Shown here: in pieces, positions 1 to 6,876 of the stretch
How the letters are laid out: the number at the start of each line of letters is the position of its first letter
Position numbering within the stretch: the stretch's first letter is position 1
From: Deltaproteobacteria bacterium UBA2385
GTDB taxonomy: Bacteria; Myxococcota_A; UBA796; UBA2385
Direction of reading: 5' to 3'
NCBI GenBank assembly: GCA_002343455.1
Contig: DDSR01000307.1
Span: forward strand, 1,198-8,073
DNA length: 6,876 bases
The notes under the pieces: generated by a model
Database searches by the model: none
Seen by the model: only the letters and a program-made list of their open reading frames with translations
What the model was told of the DNA's origin: nothing
Program-made: the position numbers and the translations under genes

Positions 1-480
1 CTTCTTCATGCCGCCGGAGAGCTCCGACGGCTTGCGCTGGTCGATGCCGGGCATGTCGACGAGGTCGAGCACCTCGTGCACGCGCGCCTCCATCTGCTCT
101 TCGGTGCCCCAGTTGTGCTCGCGCAGGGGGTACTTGATGTTGTCGGCGACGGTCATGGAGTCGAAGAGGGCGCCGCCCTGGAAGAGCATGGCCACTCGCT
201 TGCGGACCTCCAACAGCTCGCGCTCCTTCATGGAGGTCACCTCCTGGCCGAAGGCGGTGATGCTGCCGCTGTCGGGACGGAGCAGGCCGATCAGCATCTT
301 CAGGCAGACGCTCTTGCCGGTGCCGGAGCCGCCGATGATGGTCAGGGTCTCGCCCCGGCGGATCTCCAGGTCCAGCCCCCGGTAGACGACGTTCTTGCCG
401 AAGGCCTTGTGCACGTCGGAGAAGCGGAGGATGACCTCTCCGGGTTCGCCGCGGGCGGGCTTGGGAACGGTGTCGGACAC
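1..480 (-). CDS. mlaF: MlaF-family phospholipid ABC transporter ATPase, N-terminal 160 residues (partial)
   Basis: This is the ATPase subunit of an Mla-type ABC transporter, which in the known family moves phospholipids between the inner membrane and an MCE (MlaD) protein. The frame is open from a GTG at 480 to the window edge, giving 160 codons. Visible motifs are Walker A GGSGTGKS (residues 50-57), the Q-loop with Q101 in FQGGALFDSMTV, the family-typical stretch NIKYPLREH (114-122) and the ABC signature LSGGMKK (154-160). Walker B and the H-loop lie beyond the left edge. The GTG at 480 is the only reasonable start: the same frame contains the stop of the permease gene two codons upstream, and the ATPase fold begins soon after. 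The gap to the permease gene is 6 bases and no strong ribosome site is seen, so translation is probably coupled. An MCE/MlaD gene is expected next to the left. The family call is firm; the symbol is by homology. Confidence 0.93.
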   Translation of the reverse strand, partial: MSDTVPKPARGEPGEVILRFSDVHKAFGKNVVYRGLDLEIRRGETLTIIGGSGTGKSVCLKMLIGLLRPDSGSITAFGQEVTSMKERELLEVRKRVAMLFQGGALFDSMTVADNIKYPLREHNWGTEEQMEARVHEVLDLVDMPGIDQRKPSELSGGMKK

Positions 481-486
481 GGAGAC

Positions 487-1242
487 TCAGCCGTAGATGG
501 CCAGGAAGAGGCGGGTGAGGAAGAAGTCGCTGACCAGGATGGTGATGCTGGTCCAGACGACGGTGTGGGTGGTGGCCTGGCCGACGCCCTCGGTGCCGCC
601 GCGGGTGTTCATGCCGACCCAGCAGCCGATGATGGCGATGAAGTAGCCGAAGAAGGCGCTCTTCATGATGCCGTGCACGAGGTCGGCGACCTCGATGGTC
701 TCGATCATCTGCTTCAGGCCGAAGCGCAGGGTGATGCCGACCTCGGCCATGGTGATGACGATGCCGCCGAAGCAGCCGACCAGGTCGGCGATGACGGTGA
801 GCAGGGGCAGGGCGATCACCATGGCCACCACCCGCGGCAGGACCAGCTTGCGCACCGGGTTGGCCCCCAGGGCGCGGATGGCGTCGATCTGCTCGGTCAC
901 GGCCATGCTGCCCATCTCGGCGGTGAAGCCGGCCCCGACCCGGCCACCGACCAGCAGGGCGGTGAGCACCGGGCCGAGCTCGCGCACGATGCCCAGGGAG
1001 ACGAGCTTGCCGGTGTAGAGGCTGGCGCCGAAGGGCTCCAGTCCGATGGCGAACTGGCTGGCCATGACCATGCCGGTGAAGATCGCCGTCAGGAAGGTGA
1101 TCGACATGCTCTGCACGCCGCCCTGGTCGAGCTGGGCGATCCACAGGCGGATCTCCCAGGGCCGGCGGAACAGCTCGCGCGTGACCTGCCCGGTGAGGAT
1201 CATCACCTCGCCCAGGGACTGGAGGAAGAAGCCGAAGCCCAC
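487..1242 (-). CDS. mlaE: MlaE-family ABC transporter permease
   Basis: This is the inner-membrane permease of the Mla/MCE phospholipid transporter and the partner of the ATPase encoded just downstream. It has 251 residues, normal for the family. An N-terminal amphipathic region (about 1-40) is followed by hydrophobic segments near 47-66, 90-105, 136-163, 195-212 and 226-248. The family hallmark lies at 87-126: RELGPVLTALLVGGRVGAG, then AEMGSMAVTEQIDAIRALG. After it come NPVRKLVLPRV and a long hydrophobic helix. The start is GTG at 1242, preceded by AGGGGGG at 1250-1256 with 7-base spacing. The gene begins 3 bases after the lipoprotein stop, in the same frame, and ends 6 bases before the ATPase start. 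The set is one transcription unit. The family identification is secure; the direction of lipid transport cannot be read from sequence. Confidence 0.95.
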   Translation of the reverse strand: MGFGFFLQSLGEVMILTGQVTRELFRRPWEIRLWIAQLDQGGVQSMSITFLTAIFTGMVMASQFAIGLEPFGASLYTGKLVSLGIVRELGPVLTALLVGGRVGAGFTAEMGSMAVTEQIDAIRALGANPVRKLVLPRVVAMVIALPLLTVIADLVGCFGGIVITMAEVGITLRFGLKQMIETIEVADLVHGIMKSAFFGYFIAIIGCWVGMNTRGGTEGVGQATTHTVVWTSITILVSDFFLTRLFLAIYG

Positions 1243-1245
1243 CGC

Positions 1246-1724
1246 TCAGCCCCCCTGGCTGCGGAAGCCCGCCAGCACCGACTCGAAGGCGGGCCAGCCG
1301 CTGTCGAAGGTGGTCGGGGGGGCCAGGTAGAGCAGGTCGTAGACGCACTCATCCTTCTTCAGGACGAGCACGCCGACGCGCATCGTGACCCCGTCGATGC
1401 TGGCGTCGACCACCCGCAGCCAGGCGTCTCGCCCGTCGACGGAGCGGGCCTCCTCGCGCAGGGGCTCGCCCGAGCCGATGCCGTAGACGACGGCCTCGGC
1501 CAGCTTCTGCAGGGGCCGGTCGTCGTAGCGGGTGGCGCAGTTGCTGTCGGCGTAGATGGAGGCGCCGATGCCATTGTGGAACCAGGCCCGGTCGGCCGAG
1601 CCGGCCTTGACGCTGCGCCACTCGCCCTGCGGGTCGCCCAAGGCGAAGCGGCCCTCCAGGCGGCGGGCCTCGCGGTGGCCGGTGCAGCCGCCGAGCAGCA
1701 GGGCGAGGCCGAGGAGGCGGGAGA

Positions 1725-1728
<4 letters not shown>
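1246..1728 (-). CDS. Small predicted lipoprotein of unknown function
   Basis: This 160-residue protein has a lipoprotein signal: MISRLLGLALLLGGC, with R4, a hydrophobic core at 5-12 and lipobox L12-G13-G14-C15. Cys15 would be the lipidated residue, leaving a mature domain of about 145 residues. The body has alternating hydrophobic strands and ends with YDLLYLAPP (129-137) and FESVLAGFR (147-155). That ending is reminiscent of PsbP/DcrB-like small domains, but this is a weak pattern impression and not a domain call. Cys64 and Cys127 could form a disulfide outside the cytoplasm. The ATG at 1728 overlaps the stop of the ABC ATPase gene as ATGA and has AGGGG at 1734-1738 with 5-base spacing, so the start is well supported. 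Its place directly before the MlaE permease suggests an accessory envelope role in lipid transport, which is inference. I do not recognise a named family. Confidence 0.85.
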
Positions 1729-2498
<770 letters not shown>

Positions 2499-2548
2499 AT
2501 GCCCTCTCGGATCGGCCGGAACCGTAGCACGGCAGGCGCGGGCAAGAC

Positions 2549-4060
2549 CTACCGGGCCTCGACCAGCTCGAAGGACAGCCGCCCCATAACGGCGAGGATC
2601 TCGACCTGGCGGTCCAGGTCGCCCTCGATCAGCTTGATGTGGGTGGGGTCGGCGGGCACCTGCCCGAAGGTCGGGTCGACGGCGATCCAGGCGTGGGTGT
2701 CCGGGCCGGCCAGCTCGTCGATCAGGACCTCGGGCCAGGCGTGGTAGTAGAAGGCGCCCTGCGGGCCGATCTGATCGCTGTAGACGACGCCGGCGGCGAT
2801 GCGGGTGGGGATGCCGGCCGCTCGGGCGAGGGAGACGAAGAGGGCGGTGTGCTCGTTGCAGTCGCCGCGGCCGGTGCGCAGGACCTCCAGGCCCGAGGGC
2901 ACGCCGAAGGTGGGGGCCTTCTCGACGTAGTCGAAGACCCAGGCGTTGAGGCGCTGCACGGCGTCGAGGCGGTCGGTGGCCCCGGCGAGGATGCTGGCGG
3001 AGCGCTGCACGACCTCGGGGTGGGTGGACTGCACGGTCGCGGTCGGCTCCAGCCAGGCGGGGTCGAGCGCGGCGTCGTCGGCGATGGCGAGCGGGCGGCG
3101 GGGGAGCTCCAGCAGCAGCGGGATCTCGACGCGGACGGTGCTGCCCTCGCGTCGCTGCAAGGGGGGCTGGTCGAAGATGCGCTCGGGCTCGACCCCCTGG
3201 ATGCTCAGGTCCAGCCGCCGCAGGCTGCGCGACTCGGGCAGGCGTCCCTTCAAGGGCACGGCGCTTCGCTCGATGATGTCGACGGCCGCCTCGGAGGTAG
3301 GCATGCGCTGGGCCTCTTCGGCGGTCATGCGCACCATGGACATGCCCATCGCGCTCTCCTGTCGGATGGTCTGGCCGCCGCTGGTGACCAGCTCACGCGA
3401 CTCCACCCCCTCGAAGTCGCTGCGGATCCACCAGGCCTCCTCGCCGTTCTCCAGGATCTCGACGTCTTCGACGACGTACTGGACGGTCCCCTGGGACATG
3501 GTCACGGGGCTGAAGAAGGGGACCTCCAGCCGCTTGCCGACGAAGAGCGTCTCGCGGGCGATCAGCGCCTCGAGCGAGAGCTGCACATGGGGGGGCTGGT
3601 CGATGGGGAAGCGCAGCTCGGAGGTCTCGCCGCCGCTGCTGACCTCCATGACGATCTCGTCGCCGCGGACCTCGCCCCGCGCGGAGAGGCGGACCTGGTC
3701 GCTGAGCATGAAGAAGTCGAAGTGGGTCAGGCGCCCCTGGGCGTCGGTGATGGCCGCCTGCGCGGTGATGACGTCCTGGATGGTGCCGAAGGCGGCCAGT
3801 CGGAAGCGGCTGCGGCCCTCCAGCAGCCGACCGCCGTCGGTGGTCCCCGTGTTGCGCGAGACCGCGTAGCCGACCTTCTGATCCTCGAAGAAGATGCCCA
3901 TCCAGCGCTCGCTGGTGCTGCCGGTGCTGAGCGCGGCGGCGTCGATCGGCACCAGGGTGCCGCGGCCGGAGCGGTGGTCGAGGGTGAAGGCGACCAGCAG
4001 GACCAGGAAGCCGAGGAGCCCGAGCAGCTCCAGCAGGAAGAGGGGGCGAAGTCGAACCAT
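2549..4060 (-). CDS. Membrane-anchored transglutaminase-like (papain-fold) protein
   Basis: This 503-residue protein has one N-terminal membrane segment (about 7-27, after MVRLRP), so the rest is probably periplasmic. A long, largely strand-forming region (about 50-330) starts with RWMGIFFEDQKVGYAVSRN. The C-terminal transglutaminase core (about 347-470) carries the catalytic triad: Cys401 in GRGDCNEHTALF, His440 in YYHAWPEV and Asp462 in WIAVDPTFG. All three are intact, so it should be active as a cysteine protease, amidase or cross-linking enzyme; the reaction cannot be told from sequence. The stop is TAG at 2549-2551. I prefer ATG 4060, which directly precedes the basic and hydrophobic anchor. 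ATG 4078 would add six residues. Neither has a ribosome site, and a -10-like GATAAT at 4071-4076 suggests a nearly leaderless message. The frame stays open far upstream to about 5000, but that stretch is antisense to the pseudophosphatase gene. It heads the leftward envelope operon. Confidence 0.92.
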   Translation of the reverse strand: MVRLRPLFLLELLGLLGFLVLLVAFTLDHRSGRGTLVPIDAAALSTGSTSERWMGIFFEDQKVGYAVSRNTGTTDGGRLLEGRSRFRLAAFGTIQDVITAQAAITDAQGRLTHFDFFMLSDQVRLSARGEVRGDEIVMEVSSGGETSELRFPIDQPPHVQLSLEALIARETLFVGKRLEVPFFSPVTMSQGTVQYVVEDVEILENGEEAWWIRSDFEGVESRELVTSGGQTIRQESAMGMSMVRMTAEEAQRMPTSEAAVDIIERSAVPLKGRLPESRSLRRLDLSIQGVEPERIFDQPPLQRREGSTVRVEIPLLLELPRRPLAIADDAALDPAWLEPTATVQSTHPEVVQRSASILAGATDRLDAVQRLNAWVFDYVEKAPTFGVPSGLEVLRTGRGDCNEHTALFVSLARAAGIPTRIAAGVVYSDQIGPQGAFYYHAWPEVLIDELAGPDTHAWIAVDPTFGQVPADPTHIKLIEGDLDRQVEILAVMGRLSFELVEAR

Positions 4061-4061
4061 G

Positions 4062-4076
4062 GACAATGTGATTATC
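4062..4076. promoter_or_regulatory. Candidate divergent promoter/operator with imperfect dyad
   Basis: The 43-base spacer between the divergent starts (4061-4103) contains the only clearly AT-rich patch in the window. GACAAT (4062-4067) and ATTATC (4071-4076) form an inverted repeat with one mismatch around GTG. Read leftward, the second arm is GATAAT, five of six matches to a -10 box, which places the transcript start within a few bases of the transglutaminase ATG at 4060. Read rightward, GACAAT (or GATTAT at 4070-4075) is a weaker -10, with a start near 4074-4083. No convincing -35 box is seen on either strand. The dyad could equally be a repressor site. This is a prediction from base pattern and geometry only. 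Confidence 0.45.
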
Positions 4077-4091
4077 ATGCGGCGCCACACC

Positions 4092-4095
4092 GGAG
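4092..4095 (+). promoter_or_regulatory. Ribosome binding site deciding the pseudophosphatase start
   Basis: GGAG lies 8 bases before ATG 4104. The two upstream in-frame ATGs (4059 and 4077) lack such a site, and ATG 4059 shares bases with the opposite-strand start codon. This supports 4104 as the start. Confidence 0.65.
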
Positions 4096-4103
4096 CGTCG
4101 CCC

Positions 4104-5420
4104 ATGTCCGCCCCCGCCACCTTCACCATCCAGCAGGTGGCCGCGTTGCCGGTGGGGGCAGGGCCCGAGGCAGCTCCAGGCCGCTGTTCCTGCCAGGGGC
4201 ACGCCGAGGTGGACGCCGAGCTGGGCCTGCTCTTGCTGGTCGAGGCCGAGCTGGTCGGCCGGACCGCGCCCGAGGACGGCGAGGAGGACCCCGCCAGCGC
4301 CGAAGACCCCGAGGCGGTGCTCACCGTGGCGGCGCGGCTGGCCGCGGACCAGCTGCTGGGCCATGTGCGGCAGCACGCCGACACCATCGAGCGCTTCGTG
4401 CGCAACCCGACCCCGGGCCTGACGGCGCGGCTGCAGGGCGTCGTCCGAGAAGGCTTCCTGCAGGCCTCTCGCGAGGTGCATGCGCTGGGCTGGCGGCGCG
4501 GCCTGCGCATCGGCGTCAGCATGGACGCGGTCCTGGCCCTGCCCGACGAGGCGGTCATCGCCCACGTCGGCCGCGGGGAGGTCGCCCTCATCCACGAGGC
4601 GCTGGTCCACCGCATGACGGGCCGGCTGGAGGCCGTGCGCGACGCGCCGCCGAAGCCCTCGGCCGATCCCTTCTCCATGGTCGAGGTGGACGAACCTCCG
4701 CCCCTGCTGGGCCTGGAGGCCGACCCTCCGGCGGTCCAGGTGCTCTCGGTCGGGGTCGAGGGCGGGGACCGGCTGATCCTGCTGGGCCCGGGCTCGGTCG
4801 AGGGGCTCCCGGCCAAGGGGCTGCGCGCCGTGGTCGGCCTCGCCGACGCGAGGCAGGTCGCCGAGCACCTGCTTCGAATCGGGCCCGCGCGGGCCGGGCG
4901 ACCGGGCCTGGTCGGGGTGGTGCAGCACGGGAGCTCGGCCCAGGCCTCGCAGGATCGCCTCGCGGTGCTGCGCGGCATCAACATCTTCCGCTGGTGCACG
5001 GACGAAGAGCTGCTGGAGCTGGCGGGCCTCGCCCGTCCGCAGCGCTACCGGGCCGGCGAGCTGCTGCTACGCCAGGACACGCTCAACAACACGCTCTTCC
5101 TGCTGGTCAAGGGCGCGGTCACGGTGGTCAAGGACGGCCAGGACATCGCCCGCACCGCGGAGGGCACGGTCTTCGGCGAGATGAGCATGCTCGACGAGCC
5201 GCGGGCCAGCGCGACGGTGCAGGCCGAGACGGACGTCGAGGTGCTCACCATCCAGCGCGAGGACTTCCTGCGGGCCCTGAAGCGCGACGGCTCGATGGCC
5301 GTCAAGGTGCTGTGGAGCCTGCTGTTGAGGGTGTCTTCGAACCTGCGGGCGACCTCGCGGCGCCTGGCGGCCATGACGGCGGCCAGCAGCAGCGGTCATG
5401 GCGATCAGGAGCCGACATGA
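4104..5420 (+). CDS. Degenerate PP2C-like (pseudophosphatase) protein with C-terminal cyclic-nucleotide-binding domain
   Basis: This 438-residue cytoplasmic protein is a diverged paralogue of the next gene. Residues 1-275 follow the PP2C order: AELGLLLLVE (38-47), IGVSMDAVLALPDEAVIAHVG (136-156), GGDRLILLGPG (220-230) and AGRPGLVGVV (264-273). Compared with the active neighbour, the metal ligands are replaced: Asp21 by a CSCQGH segment, Asp36 by Glu47, Asp131 by Arg157, Asp205 by Pro229, and Asp243-Asn244 by Pro267-Gly268. The segment matching the TEDH and NVITRALG motifs is proline-rich (180-212). Phosphatase activity is therefore unlikely. The CNB domain (about 284-420) looks sound: INIF (291-294), a barrel from 313, and the cassette FGEMSMLDEPRASAT (357-371), with Arg367 one place nearer the Glu than usual. 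The start at 4104 has GGAG at 4092-4095 and gives the same N-terminal offset as the paralogue. The end overlaps the next start as ATGA. It is probably a regulator or substrate-binding partner of the phosphatase. Confidence 0.88.
   Translation: MSAPATFTIQQVAALPVGAGPEAAPGRCSCQGHAEVDAELGLLLLVEAELVGRTAPEDGEEDPASAEDPEAVLTVAARLAADQLLGHVRQHADTIERFVRNPTPGLTARLQGVVREGFLQASREVHALGWRRGLRIGVSMDAVLALPDEAVIAHVGRGEVALIHEALVHRMTGRLEAVRDAPPKPSADPFSMVEVDEPPPLLGLEADPPAVQVLSVGVEGGDRLILLGPGSVEGLPAKGLRAVVGLADARQVAEHLLRIGPARAGRPGLVGVVQHGSSAQASQDRLAVLRGINIFRWCTDEELLELAGLARPQRYRAGELLLRQDTLNNTLFLLVKGAVTVVKDGQDIARTAEGTVFGEMSMLDEPRASATVQAETDVEVLTIQREDFLRALKRDGSMAVKVLWSLLLRVSSNLRATSRRLAAMTAASSSGHGDQEPT
5407..5411 (+). 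promoter_or_regulatory. Ribosome binding site for the PP2C gene
   Basis: AGGAG lies 5 bases before ATG 5417, inside the last codons of the upstream gene. With the ATGA overlap this indicates translational coupling of the two paralogues and fixes the phosphatase start. Confidence 0.8.
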
Positions 5421-6682
5421 GCGTGATCCAGACCTGGGCGGCCACCGATGTGGGCCGGGCCCGGAAGGCCAACGAAGACAGCTACCTCGACGTCCCCGAG
5501 CTCGGCCTGGTCGCCGTCGCCGACGGGATGGGCGGCTACAAGCGCGGGGATGTGGCCAGCGAGATGGCCTGTCGGGTGCTGCGCGAGTCGGTCGAGCAGG
5601 GCGCCGATCTGCTGGCGGCCTACCGGGCGGACCCCAGCGAGCTCCGCCGCGAGGCGGTGATGGAGATGCTGGAGACGGCCGTGCAGCAGGCCTGCCGCCA
5701 GATCCACGACGCCTCCCTGGGCGAGGGGGGCGAAGGGGGCCGGATGGGCACGACCATGGACGCCGTGCTGGTGGTCGGAAGCACGGCCTTCCTGGTCCAT
5801 GTCGGCGACGGGCGGGTCTACCTCTGGCGCGGGGGCGAGCTGCACTCGCTGACCGAGGACCACACCCTGGTCCAGCAGCAGCTCAACGAGGGCCTGATCG
5901 ACGAGGCCCAGGCCCGCAGCGCCAAGAACAAGAACGTGATCACCCGGGCCCTGGGGGTCTTCGCCTCGGTGCTGATCGACTCGCTGGTCTTCGAGGTCGA
6001 TCCGCGGGACCGCTTCCTGCTCTGCTCGGACGGCCTGCATCGCTACATCGGGCGCCGCGAGCTGGGGCTGTTGATCGAGCAGCACGGACCCGAAGCGGCC
6101 AGCCGCCTCTTCATCCAGACGGCCAACGAGCGGGGCGGGCGGGACAACATCACCGCGGTGATGGCCCAGTTGGCCTCGCCCCAGACCGAGGTGGGGGCCG
6201 AGGACGACCGCACCCGCCAGCGGATGGCGGTCCTGCGGCAGGTGGACATCTTCCAGTCCTGCACCTACCGGCAGCTCCTGGAGTTCGCCCTGCGGGCCCG
6301 TGACGTCGAGGTCGGTCCGGGCGCGGTGCTCTTCGAGGACGGCCAGCCCGGCGAGGAGTTCTTCGTGGTCGTGGCCGGCAACGTGGCGATCGAGAAGGGC
6401 GGCACCCGGCTGGCCTCCCTCGGTCCCGGCCACTACTTCGGCGAGCTGGTGCTGATCGACCGGCCGGTGCGCTCGGCGACTGCCCGCTCGGTGACCGCCT
6501 GTCGGCTGCTGGTGATCGACCGGACCTCGTTCCTGCGGCTGATCCGGCAGGACACGGCCCTGGGCGCCGCGGTGCTGATGCAGATGCTGCGGAAGGTGGC
6601 GCAGCACCTGCGCCTGACCAACGAGCGCCTGGTCAGCGAGACGATCACGCTGGACGAGCTGGACGTCGAGCCGCTGGGCTGA
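5417..6682 (+). CDS. PP2C-family Ser/Thr protein phosphatase with C-terminal cyclic-nucleotide-binding domain
   Basis: This 421-residue protein should remove phosphate from Ser/Thr residues in a metal-dependent way and so oppose Hanks-type kinases. No kinase gene is in the window. The PP2C domain (about 5-255) has every family motif: GRARKANED (13-21), ADGMGG (35-40), MGTTMDAV (110-117), VGDGRVY (129-135), LTEDHT (145-150), NVITRALG (173-180), CSDGL (203-207) and GGRDNITAV (240-248). The metal ligands Asp21, Asp36, Asp205 and Asp243 are present. A short linker leads to the CNB domain (about 275-405), starting at VDIF (276-279), with phosphate-binding cassette FGELVLIDRPVRSAT (341-355). Glu343 and Arg352 have the nine-residue spacing seen in cAMP-binding proteins. 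There is no membrane segment and no HTH, so it is a soluble enzyme probably gated by its CNB domain. The ligand is unknown, and many bacterial CNB domains act without cAMP. It is co-translated with the pseudophosphatase upstream. Confidence 0.95.
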   Translation: MSVIQTWAATDVGRARKANEDSYLDVPELGLVAVADGMGGYKRGDVASEMACRVLRESVEQGADLLAAYRADPSELRREAVMEMLETAVQQACRQIHDASLGEGGEGGRMGTTMDAVLVVGSTAFLVHVGDGRVYLWRGGELHSLTEDHTLVQQQLNEGLIDEAQARSAKNKNVITRALGVFASVLIDSLVFEVDPRDRFLLCSDGLHRYIGRRELGLLIEQHGPEAASRLFIQTANERGGRDNITAVMAQLASPQTEVGAEDDRTRQRMAVLRQVDIFQSCTYRQLLEFALRARDVEVGPGAVLFEDGQPGEEFFVVVAGNVAIEKGGTRLASLGPGHYFGELVLIDRPVRSATARSVTACRLLVIDRTSFLRLIRQDTALGAAVLMQMLRKVAQHLRLTNERLVSETITLDELDVEPLG

Positions 6683-6721
6683 GGCGCCCGGACGACGGCC
6701 TGGCGCTCAGCGCAGCGCCTC
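6681..6721. other. Inverted repeats at the convergent gene ends
   Basis: GAGGCGC (6681-6687) and GCGCCTC (6715-6721) are perfect inverted repeats enclosing the 24-base gap between the convergent stops. Inside them GCGC-TCA-GCGC (6703-6713) is a second small hairpin. A GC stem at a convergent junction could act as a two-way transcription end, but there is no T tract, and in DNA this GC-rich such stems arise by chance. Confidence 0.3.
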
Positions 6722-6876
6722 GCCCATGCGCTCGGTGCGGATGCGCCCCAGCAGCGGCAGGCCTGGCTGGCACTGGTCGTAGGAGAGCCAGACGAAGCGC
6801 GACTTGCCCTTGATGTTGCGCAGCGGCACCGGTCCCCAGACCCGCGAGTCGGCGCTGTGGTCGCGGTTGTCGCCCA
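6707..6876 (-). CDS. lepB: Signal peptidase I, C-terminal fragment (partial)
   Basis: This is the last 55 complete residues of signal peptidase I, the inner-membrane enzyme that removes signal peptides from exported proteins on the periplasmic side. The 5' part lies beyond the right edge; the two edge bases fit a Met codon before the first full residue. The first residues, GDNRDHSADSR, are the conserved box E of the family. They are followed by VWGPVPLRNIKGKSRFVW, the usual strand after it, and a short tail ending in GRIRTERMGEALR. The catalytic Ser and Lys are upstream and not visible. The stop is TGA at 6709-6707, 24 bases from the stop of the convergent phosphatase gene. The identification rests on box E and the sequence after it, which are highly specific. 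Confidence 0.92.
   Translation of the reverse strand, partial: GDNRDHSADSRVWGPVPLRNIKGKSRFVWLSYDQCQPGLPLLGRIRTERMGEALR

Noticed and set aside
2499..2548. A separate promoter or terminator between the transglutaminase and ABC ATPase genes
   Set aside because: The 50-base gap has only a four-base-pair hairpin (CCGT-AGC-ACGG, 2523-2533), no T tract and no recognisable -10/-35 pair.
4067..4082. A CRP-type half-site TGTGA in the divergent spacer
   Set aside because: The second half expected after six bases (TCACA) is absent; TGCGG is found instead. A single five-base half-site is not evidence, and the local CNB proteins have no DNA-binding domain.
4061..4999. A minus-strand extension of the transglutaminase frame up to about 4999
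   Set aside because: It is antisense to the pseudophosphatase gene, its text is Ser/Arg-rich with no recognisable domain, and the membrane anchor begins right after ATG 4060.
2639..5416. A plus-strand frame open without a stop from 2639 through the phosphatase gene to 6682, about 1347 codons
   Set aside because: Upstream of 5417 the translation is low-complexity Gly/Ala/Arg-rich text antisense to the transglutaminase gene or out of frame with the pseudophosphatase gene. It is a product of high GC content. PP2C homology and a ribosome site set the start at 5417.
4104..5420. The degenerate phosphatase gene as a decaying pseudogene
   Set aside because: The frame is intact, the start has a good ribosome site, the end is coupled to the next gene, the CNB domain is well preserved, and the PP2C core keeps its hydrophobic pattern. 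Loss is concentrated at the metal ligands and active-site loops.

Overview
The window is very GC-rich DNA (roughly 70% by eye, third codon positions almost all G or C) with tightly packed genes. It looks chromosomal, with no mobile element, CRISPR array, rRNA or tRNA visible. The gene style (Mla-type lipid transport genes, a membrane-anchored transglutaminase, PP2C phosphatases fused to cyclic-nucleotide-binding (CNB) domains, signal peptidase I) suggests a Gram-negative bacterium of the former Deltaproteobacteria, perhaps Myxococcota. That placement is inference from composition and gene content only.

Layout. Positions 1-4060 hold one leftward operon. In transcription order it encodes a membrane-anchored transglutaminase-like protein (4060-2549), an ABC-2-type ATPase (2498-1725), a small lipoprotein (1728-1246), an MlaE-family permease (1242-487) and an MlaF-family ATPase that runs off the left edge (480-1). 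After a 50-base gap, the last four genes are joined by a 4-base overlap or gaps of 3 and 6 bases, so they are probably co-translated. Positions 4061-4103 are a 43-base divergent spacer holding the only AT-rich patch seen, a likely two-way promoter. Positions 4104-6682 hold a rightward two-gene operon. Both proteins have the same architecture, PP2C-like domain then CNB domain, and they overlap by ATGA. Positions 6707-6876 hold the C-terminus of signal peptidase I on the minus strand, convergent with the pair.

Main point. The second protein of the rightward pair (421 aa) keeps every PP2C metal ligand. The first (438 aa) is its diverged paralogue and has lost essentially all of them while keeping the fold pattern and a CNB domain. 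This is a coupled pseudophosphatase/phosphatase pair, each with its own sensor domain, and is the best candidate here for an undescribed regulatory module. The leftward operon is an envelope cluster: retrograde or anterograde phospholipid transport (MlaE/MlaF), an outer-membrane or periplasmic lipoprotein, an ABC-2 ATPase with no permease in view, and a periplasmic transglutaminase-like enzyme. The shared promoter region is the only visible link between the signalling pair and the envelope operon.
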